Counted from the stretch's first letter, positions 8,937 to 17,964 are shown. The stretch is DNA of 33,862 nt from Candidatus Methanoplasma sp. (GCA_031283015.1 JAITCQ010000039.1:1-33862); one strand, 5' to 3'. The notes: generated from the letters alone by a model not told the origin. Translations and numbers: made by a program.

Positions 8937-9719
8937 TCACTTATCCGTTCTCGACAGAAGTTCCGGTATGTCCGCCACCGATCCCAATACATACGTGGGC
9001 TTCACTTCCGAACCGTCGAGATCCGAGATCTTTGCCTCGCCCGTAAGCACCAGGATCGACTCGATGCCGGCGTTCGCGGCCATTCTCATATCCGTGTACA
9101 ACCTGTCTCCGATCATCATCGTTCTGTCCTTGGCGACGCCCATCTCCCCCGCCGCCATCTCGACCATCAGCATGCTCGGCTTGCCGACGATAATCGGCGC
9201 CGTTCCCGTAAGGTTGGAAAGCATACGGATGAACTGCCCTATGTCGACGTCATACGAATCCTCTGTGGGGCAGAGATCGTCGGGATGCGTCGCGATCAGC
9301 TCCGCGCCGTTCATGATGTGATGGTACGCCTTGTTGATCTTTTCGAACGTGATCGTCGTATCGAAGGTGAGGAGCACTATGTCTGGGTCTTTCTCTTCGC
9401 TCGGGATCCCGAGGCCCTCTATCTCCCCGGCCACCTCCGGTGTCGCCACTACGAACACTTTCTTCCCCGCCCTCCTTTCTTTAATGAACCGGACCGTGGC
9501 GATGGTGGAGGTGAGTATCTTCTCCTTATCGATCTCGAAGCCCATCGATCCGAGTTTGGCGCAGTAGTATTCCCTTGTGTGAGAAGAGTTGTTCGTAAGG
9601 AAAACGAACGGGATGTTCTCTTTTATCAGGAACTCAATGAACTCCTTCGCCCCGGGAATGACGTTCCGGCCTTTGTATATCGTGCCGTCCATGTCTATCA
9701 TCAACCCGGCGGGCGTCAA
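8937..9719 (-). CDS. HAD-IIA (NagD-like) sugar-phosphate phosphatase family protein
   Basis: 260 aa: IDMDGTIYKGRNVIPGAKEFIEFL, VFLTNNSSHTREYY, VGKPSMLMVEMA, MIGDRLYTDMRMAANAGIESILVLTGE. Confidence 0.9.
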   Translation of the reverse strand: MTPAGLMIDMDGTIYKGRNVIPGAKEFIEFLIKENIPFVFLTNNSSHTREYYCAKLGSMGFEIDKEKILTSTIATVRFIKERRAGKKVFVVATPEVAGEIEGLGIPSEEKDPDIVLLTFDTTITFEKINKAYHHIMNGAELIATHPDDLCPTEDSYDVDIGQFIRMLSNLTGTAPIIVGKPSMLMVEMAAGEMGVAKDRTMMIGDRLYTDMRMAANAGIESILVLTGEAKISDLDGSEVKPTYVLGSVADIPELLSRTDK

Positions 9720-9720
9720 C

Positions 9721-10257
9721 TCATCCCTCCAGGTATTCGTCCCTGAGTATCCTCATCGTCGTCCTGAGGGCGTCCCGGGACTCTCTGTTGTAGATGCATG
9801 CGGCGGGATGATAAGTGGGGATGAACAGAACGTCCGTTCCGAGGATGTTTATCGACATCTTCGTGTTGGCTATGTCCGCCATCTTCCCTTCGTAGCCCAA
9901 AAGGTCGCGGCATGCCGATTTCCCAAGGCCGACGACGACCTTCCGTCCCGATAACTCGTGATCGAGGAAGGGACGGCATGCGTCCATCTCCTCCTTGGTC
10001 GGGTCCCTGTTGTTGGGGGGACGGCATTTGACCGTGTTGGTGATCATCACCCTCGATCGTTCCACCCCTTCCTCTTCCATGATCGCATCAAGCAGCTTCC
10101 CGGACCTTCCCACGAAGGGTCTCCCGGAAAGGTCCTCCCTCTCCCCCGGAGCCTCGCCCACGAACACCACCGGCGAGTTCAGGTCGCCGCTGGGAAGGAC
10201 GATCTTCGTGCGGCCTTCGCAGAGCCCGCATAATCTGCAATCGGGTTCCGGCCTCAT
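9721..10257 (-). CDS. Uracil-DNA glycosylase, family 4
   Basis: 178 aa: CRLCGLCEGRTKIVLPSGDLNSPVVFVGEAPGEREDLSGRPFVGRSGKLLD, NTVKCRPPNNRDPTKEE, FIPTYHPAACIYN; cysteines for the Fe-S cluster. Confidence 0.92.
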   Translation of the reverse strand: MRPEPDCRLCGLCEGRTKIVLPSGDLNSPVVFVGEAPGEREDLSGRPFVGRSGKLLDAIMEEEGVERSRVMITNTVKCRPPNNRDPTKEEMDACRPFLDHELSGRKVVVGLGKSACRDLLGYEGKMADIANTKMSINILGTDVLFIPTYHPAACIYNRESRDALRTTMRILRDEYLEG

Positions 10258-10787
10258 CGTCTCCCCTTCGCAATCTCGGAACCCTTGACCAGGGACAGCA
10301 AAGAGACACCTATCTCCGCAAGGTTCTCCTTTCCGCCGCCTTCTCTGTCCACCACGGACAATATCTCTGTTACGACGGCACCGTTCTCTCTAAGCGTGGC
10401 GATCGCCTTTACGCTGGAACCCGCGGTGGTTATCACGTCCTCCACCACAAGCACCCTGTCCCCGGGGTTCAGGTCCCCTTCTATCAGCTCTTTCGTGCCG
10501 TGGTCCTTCTGCTCCTTTCTTACCATTATGTATGGGATGCCGGTCGCCATAGAAAGCGCGGCCGCCAGCGGAATGGATCCCAGCACGATGCCGGCTATCC
10601 TGTCCGGGCGTATGTTCTCCCTCTGCATCCTCTCCGCCATGAGCTGGGACATCAGATAGAGCACCCTGGGGTTTGTGCTCGCCTTCTTTATGTTTATGTA
10701 ATAATCGCTCTTCGCTCCGGATGCCAGCGTGAACTCTCCGAACTGAAGCGCCCCGCATTCCTCAAGTGCCTTTGAAATCTCGCTCAT
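10254..10787 (-). CDS. pyrE: Orotate phosphoribosyltransferase
   Basis: 177 aa: FTLASGAKSDYYINIKKASTNPRVL, GIVLGSIPLAAALSMATGIPYIMVRKEQKDHGTKELIEGDLNPGDRVLVVEDVITTAGS. Confidence 0.94.
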   Translation of the reverse strand: MSEISKALEECGALQFGEFTLASGAKSDYYINIKKASTNPRVLYLMSQLMAERMQRENIRPDRIAGIVLGSIPLAAALSMATGIPYIMVRKEQKDHGTKELIEGDLNPGDRVLVVEDVITTAGSSVKAIATLRENGAVVTEILSVVDREGGGKENLAEIGVSLLSLVKGSEIAKGRR

Positions 10788-10791
10788 TCTA

Positions 10792-11364
10792 TCACCAGGG
10801 TTCTTTCTTGAAACCGCATTTGTAACCTATAATGTTGACGCCTCTGTGTATGACGAACATAAGTGCCAGTATGAATATCAGCGCGGTGATGTGCCATCCC
10901 TCTATGTACGTTGAGTACACCCAATCCGGGAAGAACAGAGCGGTGACCAAAAAGGCTCCGAGCACGAAATCGTATTGATCCAGGACGGGAGCTTTTTGAC
11001 CCCTTTCCATTCCCAGTCTCCTTTTGATGAACGCTCCCATGATGTCCCCGAGTATGGCTCCGAAGGATAGGCAGAACAGTATCCCGACATTGTTCCAGAA
11101 CGGGCCGAATCCCCAATGGTTCTCTGGGTCCCAGATCGACGATATGCCTATCAGGATCAGTCCGATGGCGACGCCGGCGAAACCTCCTCCGAACAGGCCC
11201 CTCCAGCTCTTGCCGTCCCCGAGTATCCTTCTTCCTCTCCAGGACCTCCCGAAATCGATCTTGGCCCCGCCGCCCACCATGGCCGCTGCTGAGTTCGGAA
11301 GCATTGCCGGTATGAACAGCCACAGGCCGGCGAACATTATCAGAACTATTTCGGCGGTATCCAT
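10792..11364 (-). CDS. carS: CDP-2,3-bis-(O-geranylgeranyl)-sn-glycerol synthase (CDP-archaeol synthase)
   Basis: 190 aa: MLPNSAAAMVGGGAKIDFGRSWRGRRILGDGKSWRGLFGGGFAGVAIGL; CarS/DUF46 pattern with multiple TM segments. Confidence 0.92.
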   Translation of the reverse strand: MDTAEIVLIMFAGLWLFIPAMLPNSAAAMVGGGAKIDFGRSWRGRRILGDGKSWRGLFGGGFAGVAIGLILIGISSIWDPENHWGFGPFWNNVGILFCLSFGAILGDIMGAFIKRRLGMERGQKAPVLDQYDFVLGAFLVTALFFPDWVYSTYIEGWHITALIFILALMFVIHRGVNIIGYKCGFKKEPW

Positions 11365-11423
11365 TTTCTCCAGGACGATGATTGCGGAATCACTGTATAA
11401 GCTTTAGTAGAGCGTTTCATTGG

Positions 11424-11720
11424 TCATCCGTATACGACAACCTCGTCGGCGACCATATATCTGTAAAAACGGTCCTCCTTGAGCGATCTCCTGCTTACGA
11501 CATCGACTCGGGATCCCAGCGCCTCTTCCAGCTCATCTATGAAACCAAAGAAATCCAAAATGTTGTCCATCCTGCCGGGGTCGATCGAAAAATCATAATC
11601 GCTGTCGGACGCATTGTCCCCTCTTGCTCTGGAACCGAATAGATACACGCGTTCAATGCCGTATCTCTCGGCGATCGGCGATATGATCTTTATTATCTCG
11701 TCGATGGAATGATCCGCCAA
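11424..11720 (-). CDS. MNT-type (MntA-like) nucleotidyltransferase without an adjacent HEPN partner
   Basis: 98 aa; GSRARGDNASDSDYD matches GS-X10-DXD. TTG start at 11718-11720 preceded by GGAGG. Confidence 0.85.
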   Translation of the reverse strand: MADHSIDEIIKIISPIAERYGIERVYLFGSRARGDNASDSDYDFSIDPGRMDNILDFFGFIDELEEALGSRVDVVSRRSLKEDRFYRYMVADEVVVYG

Positions 11721-11730
11721 GCGTGTGCCT

Positions 11731-11753
11731 CCGTAATTGCCACCGCATTACGG
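11731..11753 (-). promoter_or_regulatory. Leader hairpin overlapping the SD of the orphan nucleotidyltransferase gene
   Basis: CCGTAAT-N9-ATTACGG; one arm runs into the GGAGG ribosome-binding site. Confidence 0.4.
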
Positions 11754-11865
11754 CTACATGACCTTTGTCGATTGCGGGTCATTATCGGATTCTTACTCAA
11801 TATTTGCTTTTAGTTCCAAGAGCAATAACAGATAATCTTATACCAATAAAGGCAATTAAGTCATC

Positions 11866-12177
11866 ATGGCCCAAATCGATGCAGAGGAGATCCGTCGTAT
11901 ACGAAGTATAGTTGAGCCTATAGCATCCAAGTACGGCATCGAAAAGATGTATCTTTTCGGTTCAAGGGCAAGAGGGGATAACTGTGAGAAAAGCGATTTC
12001 GACTTTTTCATCCATCCGGGAGAGATAAGGAGCTTATTTGAGATATCCCGGCTGATGAGGGACCTGCAGAACTCTCTGGACCAAGATGTCGACATCGTCA
12101 GCGCGGGTGCGTTGAAAGAAGGCGACGTTTTCATCACAGAGATCAAAAAGGACGGTGTTCTCGTTTATGAGAGATGA
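11866..12177 (+). CDS. mntA: MntA-like nucleotidyltransferase antitoxin
   Basis: 103 aa; GSRARGDNCEKSDFD = GS-X10-DXD; TATA-like cttatacc about 26 nt upstream; overlaps the HEPN gene. Confidence 0.88.
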   Translation: MAQIDAEEIRRIRSIVEPIASKYGIEKMYLFGSRARGDNCEKSDFDFFIHPGEIRSLFEISRLMRDLQNSLDQDVDIVSAGALKEGDVFITEIKKDGVLVYER

Positions 12178-12556
12178 TTCTTCAGACATCACGCCCCTGA
12201 AAATAGTACTTGATTATTGCGGATCAATATCTGAAACGATGGGTCTTTTCGGTTCTGATGAAGAGGATTTTCTCAGCAACAGAACATATCAGAACAGCTG
12301 TTCTTTCGCACTTTTTCAGATAGGCGAGGCTGTAAAAAGAATGCCGTTCATCATAACGGACGATCATCCCGAAGTCGATTGGTCAGGTGCCGCCAGGCTG
12401 AGGGATGTGATTGCCCACAGGTATGATAAGATAGACCTCCCCCGAGTATGGGTCGTTATTACAGAGGATGTTCCGACGCTTAGGTCGCAGTGCGAGAAGA
12501 TATTGCGTTCAATTGAGGCCAAACAAACGGAAACGGACCAAAAGGCCTCTCTTTGA
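12167..12556 (+). CDS. hepT: HepT-like HEPN-domain RNase toxin
   Basis: ORF 12155..12556; the ATG at 12167 overlaps mntA by 11 nt; RDVIAHRY matches RX4HXY; SCSFALFQIGEAVKRM is typical of HepT. Confidence 0.88.
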   Translation: MRDDSSDITPLKIVLDYCGSISETMGLFGSDEEDFLSNRTYQNSCSFALFQIGEAVKRMPFIITDDHPEVDWSGAARLRDVIAHRYDKIDLPRVWVVITEDVPTLRSQCEKILRSIEAKQTETDQKASL

Positions 12557-12585
12557 AGATTTCGAATAGATCGTGGACCGTCAAG

Positions 12586-12596
12586 TGTTTTTTTGT
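12586..12596 (+). terminator. T-tract downstream of mntA-hepT
   Basis: gtgtttttttg, 7 consecutive T about 32 nt after the hepT stop. Confidence 0.4.
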
Positions 12597-12734
12597 ACAC
12601 AAGGGATTCTTTCAGGCTTTCAGGAAATCATATTTGGTTACTCGCTCTTCGATTCTTTCGTTTCTACTGTTAATAAGGGAAGTCAAATTGAAATGATCTC
12701 CCGCATGTCGTTTGTGTTCGACCTGAAATATATT

Positions 12735-14804
12735 TTATTTTACCACGAGAATAAGGTTTTCAGGTTCTTCTTCATATAAAGTGAAGAATCTCTGCAATAA
12801 GTTTATCTTGTATTGCGTGTCGGTTTTCTTCAACAGGTAAATATTATCATCAATCTTTTCAAAAGTGGAGGATTCTGTTCTGGAGACATGTGTGGCCATA
12901 TCGATTGAATTGTCGGCATCTGCCAGATAGTTGAGAATCGCTTTATTTTTCTCGTGCAATGCTCCTATGACTGAGCAATACATATCTTTCCAGTTCTTCA
13001 CTTCACTTTCAATGTTGTTGAACCTATATTTCAATATCGTCCTGCCGGCAAAGGTCACGTCGTCGTTCAGCATATATTCATCAAATTGTCTCTGTGGCGG
13101 CGTGTAATTCGTTTCGACATAAGGCCATAATTTATGTGCTTCATTTGTCAGATATTCAGCTCTTTTTTCAAGTTCTTCCAGACCCCATTTTGTATTGCGG
13201 GCGAGGTACTGATTCATTCTCAGTCCGCTGTCAATGAAGCCACCCTTCATCTTGCATTTCTTCTCAAATCCATTATTTCGATATTCTGAGTTATATCCCG
13301 TCAATGTCAGATTTGCAAGACGGTGTAGCCACGTATCATGGATAATTTCGAAGTCCAAACCTAGTGCATCCTGCCAGTCTTCAGTCATTGTCTGAGGCAT
13401 TATGTGTTCGATCGAGTATTCCCCGTTGTCCATACGCTCATAGATGTTTACTGGTTCTTTACTGTCGCCGTTCTCCAGTCGTTCAAAAATATAAGCCTTG
13501 TTGTCAGACGACATCTTGTAGACGTTTTTGTTTATTATGTTCTTGGTAAATTCCTCCTTGTCCGGGAAACGCGCCTTCTCTTTCTTTACCGAGAGGACAT
13601 ATCTCATCTTATTGATGAAATCATTAGGTGTTCCATCGAGACGGAAGATATCATTATACAGTGTTAGGAACACCTTGTTCAGTACATTGGACGGCAGATC
13701 GCAGATAGCTCTGCGAAGCAGATAAGATTCGACGATTCTGAACGCTTTAATTGCATCCTCTGCAATGATCACATTCTCCTCCATCAGGCGTAAGACCTCC
13801 ATAAGGAATGGTCTTGTAACGCTGCTCCCAAGCCGGTTAAGACGGTTTATGGAAGCGTTCAGAAGTGGAAGATCGGAAGAAGCATTGAGCAACTTTTCAT
13901 ATCTGCGTGCATAAATCAACATCTCCTGTAGCAATGGCTCGGCGGTGGTAGATAAGGCATATTCTTTGAAAGCTGGATAAATCAAGTTTATCTTCGTTAT
14001 CTTCCTCTGTTTTATGCTTAAAAAGTCACGGATGAACAGGCTCACATCATAAATGTTGGTTTTCTTATCATGGCCTGCTTTTATCTCAATGGGGTTCCAA
14101 TAGTCCTTGTAGTATCTTTCTTGAGCCTTCGCTGATAATCCCATTAGAATAAAGTTTCTGATCTTATCTCCTTCACTCAATTCGAGTCCGGTCGAATTCA
14201 GACTTTCGAATACCAATTGCGGATCGTCATCGGGCATTTTCAAAGAGATATCGATTACCTGTAGGCGTTCTATCGCCTCAAAGAGTTCATCGGCTGTTAG
14301 CTCTTTGTCTTGGATACGTTTGTAAAAATATGTGTAATTTACCGTCACATTAGACGCTTGATTATAATCATCAGGGTTTTTCCATAACTTTTCAAAAGCG
14401 TCGGCGTCACCTTTGATTGGTTTCAGCTTGATTTTTCGTTTTGTCGAGTCTGCCTCATCTGCAAGATATTTTTTTACAATGATGTTGGCCAGATTTTGTT
14501 CGGTTGATACGATATTCCCTTCTTGGAGGAGGTTTGCCAGTGCGAGGAGAAGTAAATTTACGGTGATGATACGTTGCTGGCCGTCGATTATCAGCCAGTC
14601 TGCCCTTTGTCCATCTGGGTCGTTCACAGATACTATTCCGCCGAAAAAGTGTGTTTTACGGTCATTCTTTATAGTCTCGATGAGATCGTTAAAGAGTCTT
14701 TTACAATGTTCCTCTTTCCAATCGTAGTTCCGCTGATAGACTGGAATTATCAGTTTGTCTGCGCTTCGGAATACAGAAACTAGGAAATTCTCTTTTCCAA
14801 TCAT
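12735..14804 (-). CDS. DUF262/DUF1524 (GmrSD-like) protein, putative modification-dependent restriction/antiviral factor
   Basis: 689 aa; N-terminal IPVYQRNYDWKEEHCKRLFNDL and WLIIDGQQRIITVNLLLLAL (DUF262); C-terminal YSIEHIMPQTMTEDW...HRLANLTLTGYNSEYRNNGFEKK (DUF1524 HNH-like). Confidence 0.9.
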   Translation of the reverse strand: MIGKENFLVSVFRSADKLIIPVYQRNYDWKEEHCKRLFNDLIETIKNDRKTHFFGGIVSVNDPDGQRADWLIIDGQQRIITVNLLLLALANLLQEGNIVSTEQNLANIIVKKYLADEADSTKRKIKLKPIKGDADAFEKLWKNPDDYNQASNVTVNYTYFYKRIQDKELTADELFEAIERLQVIDISLKMPDDDPQLVFESLNSTGLELSEGDKIRNFILMGLSAKAQERYYKDYWNPIEIKAGHDKKTNIYDVSLFIRDFLSIKQRKITKINLIYPAFKEYALSTTAEPLLQEMLIYARRYEKLLNASSDLPLLNASINRLNRLGSSVTRPFLMEVLRLMEENVIIAEDAIKAFRIVESYLLRRAICDLPSNVLNKVFLTLYNDIFRLDGTPNDFINKMRYVLSVKKEKARFPDKEEFTKNIINKNVYKMSSDNKAYIFERLENGDSKEPVNIYERMDNGEYSIEHIMPQTMTEDWQDALGLDFEIIHDTWLHRLANLTLTGYNSEYRNNGFEKKCKMKGGFIDSGLRMNQYLARNTKWGLEELEKRAEYLTNEAHKLWPYVETNYTPPQRQFDEYMLNDDVTFAGRTILKYRFNNIESEVKNWKDMYCSVIGALHEKNKAILNYLADADNSIDMATHVSRTESSTFEKIDDNIYLLKKTDTQYKINLLQRFFTLYEEEPENLILVVK

Positions 14805-15007
14805 ATGAATTGATATTCATTCATTCGCTATATCATTTGCTAAATATTTTTCCTAAATGTTGGAACCTGGATCTTCTAGAAGAGAAAAAGAATACTATGA
14901 TGCTGTCGATATATGGCATTCGCAACGGTTACAGCGAGTTTGTTATTCCAGATATTCAGATGTCCTTTTGGCAGTAATGATGTGTTTTCCTCAGCACCGC
15001 CGATGAT

Positions 15008-15361
15008 TACCTATTATGTGAAGATTGGGTTGCTGGTGACAAGGCAGTTGTTAAGGAAATCCTAGAGGACTTCGTGATGCTCCTGCCCTCGCTGAAAGGG
15101 GTGACGGACACCATGATGCCCGTAAAGAAGATAGAACTGTCAGGATAGAGAAGGTTCCAGAGTATGTACGAAAGGATTCAACAGAGGGCTTATGAAGTTC
15201 TTCTTCGACGTGAATTGTATAGCCGTAAATCTCGGGTCATGACTGTGAGCTCAATGGGGGACACGGTGAACAACCGCACGGACCATACTTTCAAGGCAGA
15301 GGTCATGGTGAAAGCGATAGCTCACAACTCTGCAGACTGTTGGAACTCAGACTGGACTTGA
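15008..15361 (+). pseudogene. Decayed coding remnant, identity unresolved (possible transposase-type fragment)
   Basis: Open frame ...DYLLCEDWVAGDKAVVKEILEDFVMLLPSLKGVTDTMMPVKKIELSG ending in TAG, then a 65-aa ORF (15164..15361) without obvious RBS or complete domain. Weak evidence. Confidence 0.25.
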
Positions 15362-15373
15362 TGGGGGCGATGA

Positions 15374-15400
15374 TTTCCTGAAGGCCATTCTTTCAGGAAA
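15374..15400. repeat. 9-bp inverted repeat (hairpin) upstream of nob1
   Basis: TTTCCTGAA-ggccattct-TTCAGGAAA. Confidence 0.65.
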
Positions 15401-15431
15401 GTAGATAACTCCGGTATAACATGCAGAGGGC

Positions 15432-15890
15432 ATGCTTATCCTGGATAGCTCGGCGCTTTTCTCTATGGAAGGATTACCAGATGAGGAGTTCCTTTGTCCT
15501 CCCGGCGTCGCGGACGAGCTCGCCAAGCACAACGATAAGCGGCTAGATCTCTGGGGAGACCTTCTAAGAATCTCTGATTGTACGAAGGCGTCTGCCGAAA
15601 AAGTGACCGAGGCCGCAAGGAAAAGCGGCGACCTTGGAAGGCTGTCCGCCGTGGACATCACGGTGCTGGCACTTGCTCTTGACACCGGGGGAATGATACT
15701 TTCGGACGATTATTCGATACAGAACGTGTCGCGGATAATGGGTATCTCGTTCAGACCGGTGGGGATGAAAGGCATCGAGCGGGTGGAGAAATGGAACTAC
15801 CGGTGCGTCGGATGCGGAAAATGGTTCAAAGAAAAAATGAACGAATGCCCGATATGCGGCTCCGGCATGAAGCCGCATCGAAAAAGATGA
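15432..15890 (+). CDS. nob1: Nob1-like rRNA-maturation endonuclease (PIN domain + zinc ribbon)
   Basis: 152 aa; MLILDSSALFS PIN start, LSAVDITVLALAL, DDYSIQNV, zinc ribbon CVGCGKWF...CPICGSG. Confidence 0.92.
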   Translation: MLILDSSALFSMEGLPDEEFLCPPGVADELAKHNDKRLDLWGDLLRISDCTKASAEKVTEAARKSGDLGRLSAVDITVLALALDTGGMILSDDYSIQNVSRIMGISFRPVGMKGIERVEKWNYRCVGCGKWFKEKMNECPICGSGMKPHRKR

Positions 15891-16982
15891 TCACGGAAAG
15901 ATGCGTTTGCACCTGATGAGCTTGCCCATGCGCCTTGCGCCTAGAAGGCTCATTGTGATCTCCGTCCTTCTGTCGGATCTGAAAGCGAACTTGTCCGCCA
16001 TTCTCTTGCTGCTTGCTGCGATCTTCAGAGGTTTGCGGAATATCCTCTCGCATTCGTCCTGATAATCCGTAAGGCTGCGTCCGCTGACCACGCTGTCCCC
16101 GGCGACCTCCCCGCATGCCCTGCCCGCGATGAGCGCAAGCGGCAACCCGCCTCCGCTCACTGGTATCACTTGGCCGGCCGCGTCTCCCGCGAGCAGTCCG
16201 TTCCCGGATACTATCTTGGGCAGCATCCCCTCGCTCGGAACGTATTTCCCTTCGAGTTTTGTTGTTATCTCAAGACCGTGCTTCGCTCTGAACCTCTCGA
16301 AATAATCGCTCAGAGTTCCGTCCGCAAATTTGGGGGAAAGTCCGATACCTACGTTCGCCTGCCCTTTCTTCGGGATCATCCAACCGTATGCTCCAGGAGC
16401 TATCCCCCCGAAGAACATCTGAACGTACGGGTCGAAGTCTCCTTTCGCCTGAGCGGTCACCGCGGGGTACGGATTGCCGTTCCCCGGAAGGCCTAACGCC
16501 TTTGCGGTCTTCGAACCGGGGCCGTCCGCGCCGACGATCACTTTATACTCTATATCACCGAGTGACGTGACCGCTTTTCCGTTCTCTATTTTTTTGAAGT
16601 GGCAGTTCGTGATCAGTTCCGCGCCTTCTTTCTCCGCCTCTGACACTATATGCTTGTCGAACCTGTCCCTTTCCATCGTATATCCGGAGAAGTCCAGCAG
16701 CCTCTCCTTCCCTTTCGGGTCAATGAGCTTTATCCCTTCGATCTCCCTCAGTCGGAGATGCTTCGGCAGATCGAACAGAGACGCTATATTCCCGGCGTTG
16801 GGGAACATCGTCAGGATCTCCTCGTCCGAGGGCATCAGCTCGCCGCATCTCACCGGGACGCCGACCTCCGGCCTCCTTTCAACGATAGTAACATTCGCGC
16901 CCTTTGCCGCCGCATACCTGGCCGCCGTTCCGCCGGCGGGTCCCGACCCTATGACGAGAATGTCTGTTCTCATCGTGCCCAT
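15891..16982 (-). CDS. Geranylgeranyl reductase family FAD-dependent oxidoreductase
   Basis: 363 aa; ILVIGSGPAGGTAARYAAAKGANVTIVERR, VGADGPGSKTAKALGL, LLAGDAAGQVIPVSGGGLPLALIAGR; SD AGGTGAT before ATG 16982. Confidence 0.92.
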   Translation of the reverse strand: MGTMRTDILVIGSGPAGGTAARYAAAKGANVTIVERRPEVGVPVRCGELMPSDEEILTMFPNAGNIASLFDLPKHLRLREIEGIKLIDPKGKERLLDFSGYTMERDRFDKHIVSEAEKEGAELITNCHFKKIENGKAVTSLGDIEYKVIVGADGPGSKTAKALGLPGNGNPYPAVTAQAKGDFDPYVQMFFGGIAPGAYGWMIPKKGQANVGIGLSPKFADGTLSDYFERFRAKHGLEITTKLEGKYVPSEGMLPKIVSGNGLLAGDAAGQVIPVSGGGLPLALIAGRACGEVAGDSVVSGRSLTDYQDECERIFRKPLKIAASSKRMADKFAFRSDRRTEITMSLLGARRMGKLIRCKRIFP

Positions 16983-16986
16983 TTAA

Positions 16987-17952
16987 TCACCTGTCGCGGT
17001 CCGCGATATAGTGGGAAAGATCGATCAGGGACTTTTTGTAAACGGAATCCTCGACCTCGTTGAGGAATGATATCGAGTCGCCCGCGATCGCTTTCGCTTT
17101 CTCCGAACATCTTCTGATCGCGTCGGTCTTTTTTATAAGACGGATGGCCTCGGAAACCTCCTGCCATCCGAGCTCTTTCTTTCGGAAGAGGTCCTTTATC
17201 GTGTCGCCGTGGGCAGGGTCCTGCATGGCGTATATCGTGGGGAGGGTGGGTTTCCCTTCCATTATGTCGCTTCCGATCCTTTTTCCGGTAGTGTGTTCGT
17301 CGCCGATCACATCCAGCATGTCATCCACGATCTGGAACGCTATGCCGGTCCTGAAAGCGAACTCGCCCACATCGTGAATGGTCTGCTCGCCGGCCCCCGC
17401 CAGGAACGAGCCTATCTTCGCGCCGCACTCGATCAGCCTTGCCGTCTTACCCTTGATTATTTTCATATAGTCTTCTTCGGACACGGCGGCGTTGTGCTCG
17501 AAGGCTTTCTGCTCGAATTCGCCCGCGCTCATAGCCGTGGACGTGTCGACGATGAAATCCACCACTTCGTGCGATGCCGATCCTATCAATCTGTAACCGA
17601 GGGCGAACATGAAGTCGCCCGCAACTATGGACTTCCCGATGGAATATTTCTTGTATGCGGCCTGGGCACCTCTCCTCAGCTCGCCCTGGTCGTTGATGTC
17701 GTCGTGAACCAGCGTTGCGTTATGGATTATCTCGATGGCGGTCGCCACGTCTATGGCCTTCTTCGGATCCTTTCCGCCACATGCGCGGAAGGCCAGAAGG
17801 CACATTGACGGGCGGATCCTCTTGCCGTTCGAGCCGAGGACGTAATCGCATATCTCCGTGAGCTCGGGATTTCCAGACCTTACGGTGTTCCTCATAAGTC
17901 TCTCTACCTTCTCCAGGTCCTCCGAGATTGAAGAATACCAAGGCTCATCCAT
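16987..17952 (-). CDS. idsA: Polyprenyl (GGPP/FPP-type) diphosphate synthase
   Basis: 321 aa; ATLVHDDINDQGELRRG and IVDDMLDVIGDEHTTGKRIGSDIMEGKPTLP. Product chain length not determinable by eye. Confidence 0.92.
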   Translation of the reverse strand: MDEPWYSSISEDLEKVERLMRNTVRSGNPELTEICDYVLGSNGKRIRPSMCLLAFRACGGKDPKKAIDVATAIEIIHNATLVHDDINDQGELRRGAQAAYKKYSIGKSIVAGDFMFALGYRLIGSASHEVVDFIVDTSTAMSAGEFEQKAFEHNAAVSEEDYMKIIKGKTARLIECGAKIGSFLAGAGEQTIHDVGEFAFRTGIAFQIVDDMLDVIGDEHTTGKRIGSDIMEGKPTLPTIYAMQDPAHGDTIKDLFRKKELGWQEVSEAIRLIKKTDAIRRCSEKAKAIAGDSISFLNEVEDSVYKKSLIDLSHYIADRDR

Positions 17953-17964
17953 TGATTCGGGGAT

